A DNA stretch of 64,000 bases from assembly GCF_019226825.1 (NCBI RefSeq), contig NZ_CP076642.1:1-64000 (forward strand). Direction: 5' to 3'. Source of the stretch: Vibrio ostreae (lineage in GTDB: Bacteria > Pseudomonadota > Gammaproteobacteria > Enterobacterales > Vibrionaceae). Made by a program: the position numbers and the translations under genes. Positions 55,701-64,000 of the stretch are shown in pieces (position 1 is the stretch's first letter; each line of letters opens with the position of its first letter). Under the pieces are notes generated by a model, which worked only from the letters and a program-made list of their open reading frames with translations, did not search any database and had not been told where the DNA came from.

Positions 55701-55882
55701 GCGTTATATTGCCGATGCAAGCCGTCCGAGCCTTCTTGATGCATCAACGATGATTGTGGGCTGGCGGGCGTTGCCAGGACTCGACGTTAAATCTTAATAA
55801 CCCAAAATAATTCATATTTCAGGCGGTTCCCCGCAGTCTTAGCGGAAGGGAGCCGTTCGTCCGAATCGTATAAGGAAACTCC

Positions 55883-57382
55883 ATGTCGAGAATGTCTGCC
55901 GCGTCTCACGAATCTGTCGAGCGCGGAAAATCTCTCTACTTTTTAACCTGGCGCTGGCATTTTTACGCCGGTCTATTTGTCGTGCCGTTTATTTTAATCC
56001 TGGCGGTTACTGGCATCGTGATGATGTTTGACGGTGAAATTGAGCAGGCTCGCTACAGCGATATCCTGCAGGTAACACCCCAACACCATCAGGTGGCGGT
56101 TTCGCAGCAACTGGCCGCGGTGCAAAGTGCTTATCCTCATGGCATTGTGACGGAGTTTATCCCGGCGCAGGCCGTTGATGTTGCCAATAAATTTTCCGTG
56201 CGGATGGCTGATGGCAGCGATCGGTTTATTACCGTCAATCCATACAGCGGGGAAGTGCTGGGCAGTATCGACCGCACTCAAAGCTGGTACCAGCTGGCGA
56301 ATGGCATTCATGCCACTTTGTTGATCGGTGATGCCGGAGACTATCTGCTGGAAATTGCTGCCAGCCTGGGAATTTTGCTGCTCGTGACCGGGTTATATTT
56401 ATGGTGGCCACGTGATAACGCCAGTCGTTCGGGCTTTCTCAAAATCCGTTTCGGCAGCGGCTCACGCATCGTGATGCGTGATATGCACGCGAATCTGGGT
56501 GGCGTGCTTTCTATTGTCCTGTTGTTTTTCCTGATTTCCGGTCTGTCCTGGACCGGGTTCTGGGGCAAGACGTTTGTTCAGACCTGGAACTCATTTCCGA
56601 CTTACTACACCTACGGTGAAAAACCGCAATCCAAGCCGATGACGCATGCCAGCCTTAACCACGGTACAGAAAAAGAACTGCCGTGGAACCTGGAACTGAC
56701 GCCGATGCCCGAGTCGACGCATCCGGTAATGGAGGAGCAGCCGATGGCTGCCGGCGCGCCCTCTATGGCCGGCGGGCAACCGGAAGAGGCGCATGATCAC
56801 TCCAAAATGGGCATGGGCGAAGTGCATGCCATGGGGCATGGCGCGCTGAATATCGATACCATCATGGCGAAGGCCAAGCAGATGGGATTTGGTTATTATC
56901 GGGTGTTTTTCCCGACCGGCGCGACAGGCGTTTACACTGTCACCGCCAATACCATGGCCGGCGATATTCATGATCCGCGTGACGATCAAACGATGCATTT
57001 CGACCAGTACAGTGGCGAGGTGTTGATGGGCGTGACCTGGCAGGACTACACTCTGTTTGCCAAGGCGATGGCAGCTGGCGTATCGCTGCACCAGGGTGAT
57101 CTGAGCCCGCTAAACAAATGGCTAAATGTGGTGTTTTGTTTGTCGTTTATTCTGATTGCAGTGACGGGGGGCGTTATGTGGTGGATTCGTCGTCCGGCAG
57201 GCAAAGGAAAATTGAGCGTGCCGCCGCGTTTTGAGCAAGCGGGGATCTGGAAAGTAGGGCTGGTGACGCTCATTCTGATAGGCGTCGCTTTTCCGTTGGC
57301 CGGGCTGAGTATTATCAGCGTGTTATTGCTCGACTGGCTGCTGTTCAGCCGTGTTGCACGCCTGCGTTATATGCTGAGTTGA
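55883..57382 (+). CDS. PepSY-TM family membrane protein
   Basis: A 499-residue protein with four membrane helices (about 27-50, 155-175, 205-225, 405-425 and a final hydrophobic tail). It has the family opening LYFLTWRWHFYAGLFVVPF, the PepSY periplasmic segments and the conserved HANLGGVLSIVLLFFLISGLSW. The loop at about residues 275-318 is rich in Met and His (SKMGMGEVHAMGHG, AHDHSKMG), which suggests copper or another soft metal. Members of the family accompany siderophore and metal uptake systems, and some act as ferric reductases. The start follows AAGGAAAC. It ends near a bidirectional terminator. Confidence 0.85.
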   Translation: MSRMSAASHESVERGKSLYFLTWRWHFYAGLFVVPFILILAVTGIVMMFDGEIEQARYSDILQVTPQHHQVAVSQQLAAVQSAYPHGIVTEFIPAQAVDVANKFSVRMADGSDRFITVNPYSGEVLGSIDRTQSWYQLANGIHATLLIGDAGDYLLEIAASLGILLLVTGLYLWWPRDNASRSGFLKIRFGSGSRIVMRDMHANLGGVLSIVLLFFLISGLSWTGFWGKTFVQTWNSFPTYYTYGEKPQSKPMTHASLNHGTEKELPWNLELTPMPESTHPVMEEQPMAAGAPSMAGGQPEEAHDHSKMGMGEVHAMGHGALNIDTIMAKAKQMGFGYYRVFFPTGATGVYTVTANTMAGDIHDPRDDQTMHFDQYSGEVLMGVTWQDYTLFAKAMAAGVSLHQGDLSPLNKWLNVVFCLSFILIAVTGGVMWWIRRPAGKGKLSVPPRFEQAGIWKVGLVTLILIGVAFPLAGLSIISVLLLDWLLFSRVARLRYMLS

Positions 57383-57433
57383 TGTGTGTCGTCCTCAATG
57401 TGTAAACACATTTCAGGACGAGACAATGGATGC

Positions 57434-57467
57434 AAAAAAGCCAGAATGACAAAATTCTGGCTTTTTT
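57434..57467. terminator. Bidirectional terminator between PepSY and VOC genes
   Basis: AAAAAAGCCAGAAT / ATTCTGGCTTTTTT, a 14-bp perfect stem with a 6-base loop and A/T runs on both ends. It serves the two convergent genes. Confidence 0.92.
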
Positions 57468-57498
57468 ACCTGCAGGTCATGACATGATTGGAGATCCA

Positions 57499-57882
57499 TC
57501 AGGCTTGATAAACTTCCAGTGGCAATCCATCGGGATCCTGGAAAAAGGTGAACATGCGCCCGGTGTACTCGTCAATTCGGATTGGCTCTACCTCGATCCC
57601 CTGTGATTCCAGGATGGTTTTTACCTCCCTGACATCCTCAACGGCAAAAGCGAGATGGCGGAGTCCCTGAGCTTCCGGATAACTCGGGCGTGGCGGTGCA
57701 TCCGGAAATGAAAACAGTTCAATTTGTGCACCATCCGGCAGAGCAAGATCAAGTTTGTATGAGTCGCGCGCGGCACGGTAATTCTCTGCGACTATCTCCA
57801 GCCCTAATATCTCACTGTAGAAGTATTTAGAACGCTGGTAATCAGCGCAGATAATCGCTGCATGATGTAACCGCTTCAGCAT
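57499..57882 (-). CDS. gloA2: VOC-family glyoxalase-like protein (YaeR/GloA2 type)
   Basis: A 127-residue single VOC domain matching YaeR-like proteins. The metal ligands are visible as HHAAIICADYQRSKYFY (His), FSFPDAP, GLRHLAFAVEDV (His) and LPLEVYQ (Glu, at the end). The paired beta-alpha-beta-beta-beta units of glyoxalase I are complete. The reaction is unproven; GloA2-type proteins are annotated as glyoxalase relatives by fold only. It follows the LysR gene with 19 bases between, so the two may be co-transcribed. Confidence 0.85.
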   Translation of the reverse strand: MLKRLHHAAIICADYQRSKYFYSEILGLEIVAENYRAARDSYKLDLALPDGAQIELFSFPDAPPRPSYPEAQGLRHLAFAVEDVREVKTILESQGIEVEPIRIDEYTGRMFTFFQDPDGLPLEVYQA

Positions 57883-57901
57883 CCGTTAATCAGTCCTTAA
57901 T

Positions 57902-58831
57902 TCAGCCTTTGTCATTTAACTTCACGCTCAGGTGTGTCATCACATAGTCGATAAACACCCGTAACCGCGCCGGCATGTATTTGGTTTGCGCATATTGCAT
58001 CGCAATTGCACCATGGTAGTTACTCTTGATCGTCCAGTCTTTGAGTAACTGCACGACTTTACCGCTGGCCAAATCATCCTGCACCACAAAATCGTGAAAA
58101 ATACCGATGCCCAGGCCGTTTTTTACCCCGTTTAAGCGCATTTGCGAATGGTTCACGGCATAACGCCCGCTCACGGCAACGGTATGGAACTCGTCATCTT
58201 TGAGAAAATCCCAGAGGTGGTCTTTGTTGGTTTCGGCGAGATACAAACAGTCATGCTGGGCAAGTTCAGTCGGATGGGCGGGATTACCGCGTTCAGCCAG
58301 ATATTCCGGACTGGCGCACAGCACCAGATTGGTTTTACACAACTCACGCAACACCAGATTTTCATCCGGTTTATCAGTCAGTTTAAATGCGACATCAATG
58401 TCATGTTTAAACAGATCTATCTCACCATCGGCGGCGCGCAACTTAAGTTGGATCTGCGGATATTGCTTTAGAAATGGAATAACAAAGGGCTGAAGCACCG
58501 AGTTTAAAAACGCTTCAGGAGCGGCAACGGTCAATGAACCTGACGGTTCCGTATGGTCTGATCCCGATAATTCCACCGCCTGTTGCGCCGCATTTACCAT
58601 CACCAGGCATTGGTCGTAGACCTTTTGTCCCGCCTGGGTGATCACCAGCTTACGAGTAGTACGTTCGAACAGTTTGACTGAAAGCGCCTGCTCCAGACGC
58701 GTGATCAATTTACTTAACGCCGAGGGGGTCACTCCGAGTTTTTTTGCTGCAGCAGTAAAACTGCCTTCGTTGACCACTAAAATAAAAGTCGCTAAGTCAG
58801 GAAGCAGGCCTATCAGTTTGGTATTGAGCAT
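57902..58831 (-). CDS. LysR-family transcriptional regulator
   Basis: A 309-residue LysR protein: winged helix LLPDLATFILVVNEGSFTAAAKKLGVTPSALSKL (over residues 9-42), linker, then an effector domain PSGSLTVAAPEAFLNSVLQPFV. The target is unknown; the gloA2-like gene directly downstream is a candidate. The ATG at 58831 is the family-like start, although the frame stays open to 58867. The 58868-59228 stretch upstream holds no gene that I can see. Confidence 0.85.
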   Translation of the reverse strand: MLNTKLIGLLPDLATFILVVNEGSFTAAAKKLGVTPSALSKLITRLEQALSVKLFERTTRKLVITQAGQKVYDQCLVMVNAAQQAVELSGSDHTEPSGSLTVAAPEAFLNSVLQPFVIPFLKQYPQIQLKLRAADGEIDLFKHDIDVAFKLTDKPDENLVLRELCKTNLVLCASPEYLAERGNPAHPTELAQHDCLYLAETNKDHLWDFLKDDEFHTVAVSGRYAVNHSQMRLNGVKNGLGIGIFHDFVVQDDLASGKVVQLLKDWTIKSNYHGAIAMQYAQTKYMPARLRVFIDYVMTHLSVKLNDKG

Positions 58832-59228
58832 GTCCGATTTTTCTTCAGTTACTAAATTAAAATTCAATGTGGATTTGCCAGGCGCTCTTTGGCTGTGCGG
58901 TCAAGCCGGCAACGAATTGAATTCGATGACAATCTGTCGTCACGCTCGATTTAAAGTACGATGTGACAGCATGATAAAGTGTCTCATTCTTGCAGATTTA
59001 TGTGTAATGAGTGTCCAGTGATTGCTTTTTATCTGTCAATCTGTGCGCTGTGCCAAAAAAAAATGTTAACAGGAAGGGGTAAAAAGAAAGTTTGGCTACA
59101 TATGTTATTGATAGGAAAGTATTTATTTTAGCTTATTTTGTGAATTCAGGTCATAGATATTTGTTAGATTGGCCGTTTTTTGCGGAATTATTCAGCGAAA
59201 ACGGGGCGTGCAGACCGTTCATGCTGTT

Positions 59229-59262
59229 AAAAAACGTGCCAACTGCGTAGCCGAAGTTGGCA
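59229..59262 (-). terminator. Terminator of the acoR-like gene
   Basis: TGCCAACT / AGTTGGCA with a 10-base loop, followed on the minus strand by CGTTTTTT. It lies 28 bases past the stop codon. Confidence 0.8.
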
Positions 59263-59289
59263 GGAACATCAGTGGCAAGAGCAATCGGC

Positions 59290-61036
59290 TTATTGGAGTA
59301 TGCCGAGTGCTTTAAGTTTTCGGTACAAGGTGTTGCGGCTTATCCCTAACATTCTCGATGTGCGGCTGATATTACCCTGGTTGGCCTGATAGGCTTGCAG
59401 CAGGGTATCATCTACCGTGGTTTTGAGATCAACACTTTCTGTCGCCAGCTCGCGTCGTTTTTTGGCGGTCAGAGACTGACTGATATGACCTGGTACATGC
59501 TCAAGCCTGAGCTGTGGCTCATCGCTCGCCAGCAGGCAAGCCACCTTCATCAGGTTATCGAGTTCACGAATATTGCCAGGCCAATCATACCCGCACAATA
59601 AGCTCATCAGATGAGGGCACAAAGTCTGTTGACCCAGCCGGTACTTGTTATGAATATGTTCAATTAATGCGGCTTTGTCCTGGCGCTCGCGCAGTGCAGG
59701 TAGCGGCAACACCAAGCCATTAAGGCGATAGAACAGATCCTGGCGAAAACGACCTTCAGCCACGGCCTGTTGCAGATCTTTGTGTGTCGCGGCGATGATC
59801 TGAATATCAACCTGATAACTCTGATTGGATCCCACCGGCACCACCCGTTTATCCTGCAGTACGTGCAGTAACCTTGATTGCGCTTCAAGCGGCATATCGG
59901 CGATTTCATCTAAAAACAAGATGCCTTGATCGGCTTGTCTGATTTTGCCCTGATAGCCTTTACTGTTCGCTCCGGTAAACGCCCCCCGACATATCCGAAC
60001 AGCTCTGATTCAATCAAATCTTTAGGCAGCGCGCCGCAATTAACACTGACCAGAGTCTGGTTTTTACGTGAGCTACGTTGATGCAGAGCCTTAACGAACT
60101 CACCTTTACCCACGCCGGTTTCGCCCAGAATCAACAACGTAATGTCTTTATCAATCAATTTGTTGGCTTGTTGCCAGGCTCGCTCGGTCGTCATATCGCC
60201 AAAATGTAAGTCGCAAGATGCAGAGTAGTGACGCGCTTTGTGCGGTGGTGACTTTAGCTCATGCTTTTCATACACGAAAGCGGCAGAATGCGCGCCGAAC
60301 AAATCTTCAATCGAGTGGCCAATCACGGAGTGTTGCGCCAGCAGCTGAGCGGCGATGTGGTTATGGGCCAGCACTTTTCCGCTCTCATCCGCAATCACAA
60401 TGCCTTGCCAGCCACTGTTGAGTAGTGAGCGATCACAGGCCAGATCAATTCGCATCGTACCTTGCGGAATATCGCACAGCAGATGATTTTCGATCAGCTG
60501 TACCATGTTTTGCACCAGAACCTGAGTGGATAAATCGTGCTGTTTTTGCTCACTGGTAATGTCCAGCACACCGATCAACTCGCCTTGGTGGTTAAACACC
60601 GGACAGGCGGAGCAACTGATAAAGTGATGCTGCCGTATGTAATGCTGGTCACCGATAATGTTGACTGGCCTGGCTTCAAAAATCGCGGTGCCAATGGCGT
60701 TGGTGCCTTTGATTTTTCCTGCCAGCAGGCACCGGATTCAAGCGCTATCTCGGTCAAACGCTGTTCGAAACGGGATTGTCCCCAGCTGGAAAGAATAACG
60801 CCTTCCTGATCGGTCACAATCAGACGACTGTCACTGTGTGCGCACATCTGGTTAAACAGGGGCAACGCGTATTTTTCTACCGCAGCGAGTAGAGAGGTCG
60901 CGCGCCACTGACGTTCCTTCAACTGATAGTTTGGCAGGCGAATGTGCTCTGGCTGACTTCTTTGGTTCAGACCTGCTTGCTGGCTTCTGTGCCAGGACGT
61001 GGTCAGCCAGTCTTGATTAACTGATTGAATTTGCAT
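59290..61036 (-). CDS. acoR: AcoR-type sigma-54-dependent activator (frameshifted as sequenced)
   Basis: A protein of about 582 residues: N-terminal GAF sensor (RLIVTDQEGVILSSWG), a PAS-like stretch (GWQGIVIADESGKVLAHN), the AAA+ domain with Walker A GETGVGKGEF, the sigma-54-contact GAFTGA (restored after correction), Walker B LFLDEIADMPL, and a C-terminal Fis-type helix-turn-helix GNISRTSRMLGISRNTLYRKL. One missing A in AAAAA at 60714-60718 and one missing G in the GGGGGG run near 59989 split it into three frames; adding both restores the acetoin-activator family length. It is divergent from aldB, whose sigma-54 promoter it presumably serves. The ligand is likely acetoin, acetaldehyde or a related carbonyl. 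Confidence 0.85.
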
Positions 61037-61060
61037 AACTGTTCCATGTTGTCACAGTGG

Positions 61061-61083
61061 CAGTGTGTCATTTTGGCACACTG
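61061..61083. promoter_or_regulatory. Inverted-repeat activator site (probable AcoR UAS)
   Basis: CAGTGTG-N9-CACACTG lies about 107 bases upstream of the aldB sigma-54 -24 element, with more CACTG-type half-sites on both sides (61054-61096). An enhancer of this type at this distance fits a bacterial enhancer-binding protein, and the acoR gene starts 25 bases away. Confidence 0.6.
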
Positions 61084-61188
61084 GAACACTGGGTGGCAGT
61101 ACCCAACTTCGGTTCCCGGATGACACTGTTCTTGTAATCATATTGGTAATCATAGTTTTACATTTATTTAACAACAAGATTTCTCATT

Positions 61189-61206
61189 CTGGCCTGTGAT
61201 TTGCGT
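61189..61206 (+). promoter_or_regulatory. Sigma-54 promoter of aldB
   Basis: TGGCCTGTGATTTGC: the GG (61191-61192) and GC (61203-61204) are separated by the required 10 bases, as in TGGCAC-N5-TTGC. It lies about 170 bases ahead of the aldB start, with the putative AcoR site upstream. Confidence 0.72.
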
Positions 61207-61375
61207 TGTGTAGTAAAGCAACGGTGCAGCAAGGTATGGCAATGCTGTCTTTTATCGCGACCTGCTGCGCAATCATCAACCCAACATCGATAACCACAAT
61301 AATCAGCTCAAACGGCGCTGTTGAAACATAAACACTCCATTTATACGTGAACGAGAAAGTAAGAAGGAACGAACG

Positions 61376-62896
61376 ATGATTTATGCACAACCCGGATCGG
61401 ACAACGCGATTTTCAACTTCAAAAGTCATTACGATAATTTCATTGGCGGCCAGTGGGTAAAACCAGTCAACGGCCAATATTTTGATAACACATCGCCGGT
61501 CAACGGCCAGCCGTTCTGTAAAGTGGCACGTTCCGGCCCGGAAGATATCAGCCTGGCGCTGGATGCGGCTCATGAAGTGCGTGCAGAATGGGCCAGAACC
61601 AGTGTGACTGAACGTTCCAATCTGCTGCTTAAAATTGCTGACCGCGTAGAAGCAAACTTAGAAAAACTGGCGTATGTGGAAAGCTGGGAAAACGGTAAGC
61701 CAATCCGTGAAACACTGGCGGCTGACCTGCCATTAGTCGTCGACCATTTCCGTTACTTTGCCGGCTGTATTCGTGCCCAGGAAGGCAGTGCGGCCGAAAT
61801 TGATGCGACAACGGCCGCTTACCATTTCCCGGAACCTATCGGTGTGGTAGGCCAGATTATCCCATGGAACTTCCCGATGCTGATGGCAGCATGGAAACTG
61901 GCTCCTGCGATTGCGGCCGGTTGTTGTGTGGTGCTCAAACCTGCCGAACAGACGCCAACGTCTATTCTGGTGCTGATGGAAACCATCGGCGATCTGCTGC
62001 CAGCAGGTGTGGTGAACGTGGTTAATGGCTACGGTTCTGAAGCAGGCCAGGCGCTGGCGACCAGCAACCGCATCGCCAAACTGGCCTTTACCGGTTCGAC
62101 CGAAGTGGGCAACCATATCCTCAAATGTGCCGCTGACAACCTGATTCCATCCACCGTTGAGCTGGGCGGTAAATCACCAAACATCTACTTTGCTGACATC
62201 TTTGATCATGAAGATGCGTATCTGGAAAAATGTCTGGAGGGTACCTTACTGGGCTTCTTCAACCAGGGCGAAGTGTGTACTTGTCCTTCGCGGGTGCTGG
62301 TGCATGAAGACATTTATGATAAGTTTATTACCAAGCTGGTGGAGCGTGCGAAAACCATCAAGCAGGGCAACCCGCTGGATACCGATACCCAGGTCGGCGC
62401 TCAGGCTTCACAGGAACAGTTCGATAAGATTCTAAGCTATATGGAGATTGGCCGTCAGGAAGGCGCTCAGGTGCTGCTTGGAGGCGCTGCTGCGCTGCAA
62501 CAGGGCGATATCAGCCAAGGCTACTATATTCAGCCGACCATGCTGGCAGGTCATAATAAAATGCGCGTTTTCCAGGAAGAGATCTTTGGCCCGGTTATCG
62601 CGATCACCACCTTTAAAGATGAAGCTGAAGCGCTGGCTATCGCCAATGATACCGAATACGGCCTCGGCGCCGGTGTCTGGACCCGAGATACCAACCTGGC
62701 TTACCGTATGGGGCGCAATATTGAAGCAGGGCGCGTGTGGATCAACTGTTACCACGCTTACCCGGCACACGCAGCATTCGGTGGCTACAAAAAATCAGGT
62801 ATTGGCCGTGAAACCCATAAGATGATGCTGGATCATTACCAAAACACCAAAAACCTGTTGGTGAGCTATGATGTTAACCCTCTGGGTTTCTTCTAA
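61376..62896 (+). CDS. aldB: Aldehyde dehydrogenase (AldB/ExaC type)
   Basis: A 506-residue NAD(P) aldehyde dehydrogenase close to E. coli AldB and acetaldehyde dehydrogenase II of acetoin degraders. Motifs: [21 protein letters not shown] (cofactor domain), [11 protein letters not shown], the catalytic Glu in [12 protein letters not shown], the nucleophile Cys in [11 protein letters not shown] and [10 protein letters not shown]. It oxidises acetaldehyde or similar aldehydes to acids. The ATG at 61376 follows AAGGAACG. The sigma-54 promoter and divergent acoR-like activator point to induction by acetoin, ethanol or acetaldehyde. Confidence 0.93.
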   Translation: MIYAQPGSDNAIFNFKSHYDNFIGGQWVKPVNGQYFDNTSPVNGQPFCKVARSGPEDISLALDAAHEVRAEWARTSVTERSNLLLKIADRVEANLEKLAYVESWENGKPIRETLAADLPLVVDHFRYFAGCIRAQEGSAAEIDATTAAYHFPEPIGVVGQIIPWNFPMLMAAWKLAPAIAAGCCVVLKPAEQTPTSILVLMETIGDLLPAGVVNVVNGYGSEAGQALATSNRIAKLAFTGSTEVGNHILKCAADNLIPSTVELGGKSPNIYFADIFDHEDAYLEKCLEGTLLGFFNQGEVCTCPSRVLVHEDIYDKFITKLVERAKTIKQGNPLDTDTQVGAQASQEQFDKILSYMEIGRQEGAQVLLGGAAALQQGDISQGYYIQPTMLAGHNKMRVFQEEIFGPVIAITTFKDEAEALAIANDTEYGLGAGVWTRDTNLAYRMGRNIEAGRVWINCYHAYPAHAAFGGYKKSGIGRETHKMMLDHYQNTKNLLVSYDVNPLGFF

Positions 62897-62949
62897 GTTC
62901 GGCTCCATCACTTCCCTGGCTGATTAGCCGCTTAGATTCAACACCAAAG

Positions 62950-62969
62950 CGCCCGAAAGGGCGTTTTTT
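62950..62969 (+). terminator. Rho-independent terminator of aldB
   Basis: CGCCC / GGGCG with a GAAA loop and TTTTTT after it, 54 bases past the stop codon. Confidence 0.85.
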
Positions 62970-63166
62970 GTGCGATGTTAAAATAATAAACTCTATTTAT
63001 TCCTATGATTCACTAATGTTTTTCCGCAAATCAGGATAATCCCTTTCTGGCGCTTGGATTACACTTACTGGTAGTGAATGTTTACAGTGTAAATGGATCC
63101 TAAACAGGATCGGTTCTCTGGCCCTACTGACTGCACGTCAACCTAAGAACAAAGAAGGAAAATGCA

Positions 63167-64000
63167 ATGTCTTCTGCTTTTTATCAACAGATTCGCAACC
63201 AGCTTGAGGAAGTCAAAGCTGAGGGTCTTTACAAATCTGAGCGCATTATCACCTCGCAACAGCAAGCGTCGGTTCATATCTCCTCTGGTGAAGATGTTCT
63301 CAACTTTTGCGCTAATAACTACCTTGGCCTGGCTAACCACCCGGCGTTGATTGAAGCCGCGAAAGAGGGCATGGACTCGCACGGTTTTGGTATGGCATCG
63401 GTACGTTTTATTTGTGGTACGCAAGATACTCACAAAGCGCTGGAACAAAAACTGTCTGAGTTCCTGGGTAAAGAAGACACCATTCTTTACACCTCATGTT
63501 TTGATGCCAACACCGGTCTGTTTGAAACCCTGTTGGACAAAGAAGACGCGATCATTTCTGACGCACTAAACCATGCTTCGATTATCGATGGTGTGCGTTT
63601 ATGTAAAGCGATGCGTTTCCGCTACAGCAACAACAACATGCAGGAGCTGGAAGAGCAACTGATCGCCGCCGATGAAAAAGGCGCACGGAACAAACTGATC
63701 GTGACTGACGGTGTGTTCTCAATGGACGGCGTGGTGGCTAACCTGCCGGCGATTTGTGACCTGGCGGATAAATACAATGCGCTGGTGATGGTTGATGACT
63801 CGCACGCGGTTGGTTTCATGGGCGAAAACGGCCGTGGTACCCACGAATACCACAACGTGATTGATCGTATTGACATCATCACAGGTACTCTGGGTAAAGC
63901 GATGGGTGGTGCATCAGGCGGTTACACGTCTGGTAAGAAAGAAGTGATCGACTGGCTGCGCCAGCGTTCTCGCCCTTACCTGTTCTCTAACTCTGTGGCT
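63167..64000 (+). CDS. kbl: Glycine C-acetyltransferase (2-amino-3-ketobutyrate CoA ligase), 5' part
   Basis: The first 278 codons of a PLP enzyme that cleaves 2-amino-3-ketobutyrate with CoA to glycine and acetyl-CoA, the second step of threonine breakdown. Motifs: [61 protein letters not shown] and the PLP-lysine stretch [17 protein letters not shown]. The ATG at 63167 is the true start; an overlapping ATG at 63162 is in another frame. The ribosome site is AAGGAAA. The gene continues past the window, where tdh normally follows. Confidence 0.95.
   Translation, partial: MSSAFYQQIRNQLEEVKAEGLYKSERIITSQQQASVHISSGEDVLNFCANNYLGLANHPALIEAAKEGMDSHGFGMASVRFICGTQDTHKALEQKLSEFLGKEDTILYTSCFDANTGLFETLLDKEDAIISDALNHASIIDGVRLCKAMRFRYSNNNMQELEEQLIAADEKGARNKLIVTDGVFSMDGVVANLPAICDLADKYNALVMVDDSHAVGFMGENGRGTHEYHNVIDRIDIITGTLGKAMGGASGGYTSGKKEVIDWLRQRSRPYLFSNSVA

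Noticed and set aside
61073..61090. TGGCACACTGGAACACT as a sigma-54 promoter
   Set aside because: The GG is not followed by GC at the required distance; the element at 61189-61206 is correctly spaced. The sequence fits better as part of the activator site.
1..64000. CRISPR array, transposase, integron or prophage
   Set aside because: No regularly spaced direct repeats, no transposase or integrase frame and no phage structural gene were found; the only tandem repeats are the short ones near 55.2 kb.

Overview
The window reads as Vibrionaceae DNA, most likely the second chromosome of a Vibrio. The zwf-pgl-gnd operon lies beside a large HD-GYP protein and, about 15 kb further on, kbl; as I recall, the same genes neighbour each other on V. 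cholerae chromosome II. DUF3015/DUF4105, a CSS-motif EAL protein, dabAB and several LysR-paired loci fit the same group. No rRNA, tRNA, CRISPR array, prophage or insertion sequence was seen.

Layout. 1-5.2 kb: the edge of a minus-strand gene behind a cobalamin riboswitch, a badly broken FAD-linked oxidase, the AmmeMemoRadiSam triad and a nucleoside deaminase. 5.2-10.9 kb: a P-loop ATPase, a CSS-EAL c-di-GMP phosphodiesterase, a PPP-type phosphatase and a LysR/MFS pair. 11-15.8 kb: the dabAB inorganic-carbon uptake operon with its divergent LysR gene. 16-21 kb: an EamA exporter, a DOPA-dioxygenase-like protein, an overlapping amidoligase/glutamine-amidotransferase pair and a Fur-box-controlled binding protein. 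21-28 kb: DUF4105/DUF3015 envelope genes, a dicarboxylate/amino acid symporter, two GNATs, a second methionine aminopeptidase and the tail of a lost chemoreceptor.

27.8-42.4 kb is a complete D-glucarate/galactarate catabolic locus (ghrB, garD, gudD, garL, garR, garK, cdaR) with a tripartite tricarboxylate-type transporter. The transporter's binding-protein gene is separated from its membrane genes by a small P-loop protein gene and poxB. GarD and GudD make 5-keto-4-deoxyglucarate, GarL splits it to pyruvate and tartronate semialdehyde, GarR/GhrB reduce the latter and related 2-oxo acids, and GarK phosphorylates glycerate. 42.6-46.5 kb: a DUF6279 lipoprotein, a MetJ-box-controlled homocysteine methyltransferase/permease operon and a His/Lys-rich secreted peptide. 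46.8-50.5 kb: the oxidative pentose phosphate operon. 50.8-57.4 kb: HD-GYP, PHP phosphatase, cytochrome b562 and a DUF2946-like/PepSY metal-linked pair. 57.5-64 kb: a glyoxalase-like protein, a LysR gene, an AcoR-type sigma-54 activator facing aldB, and the start of kbl.

A recurring feature is single-base frame breaks in otherwise well-conserved genes (radical SAM, MEMO, deaminase, CSS-EAL, DUF4105, map, poxB, cytochrome b562, acoR). In nearly all of them, changing the length of one short homopolymer restores the full family-length protein with its active-site residues. I therefore read most of these as sequencing errors and the genes as probably intact in the organism. The FAD-linked oxidase at 724-2109 carries more, and more varied, lesions and may be a true pseudogene.
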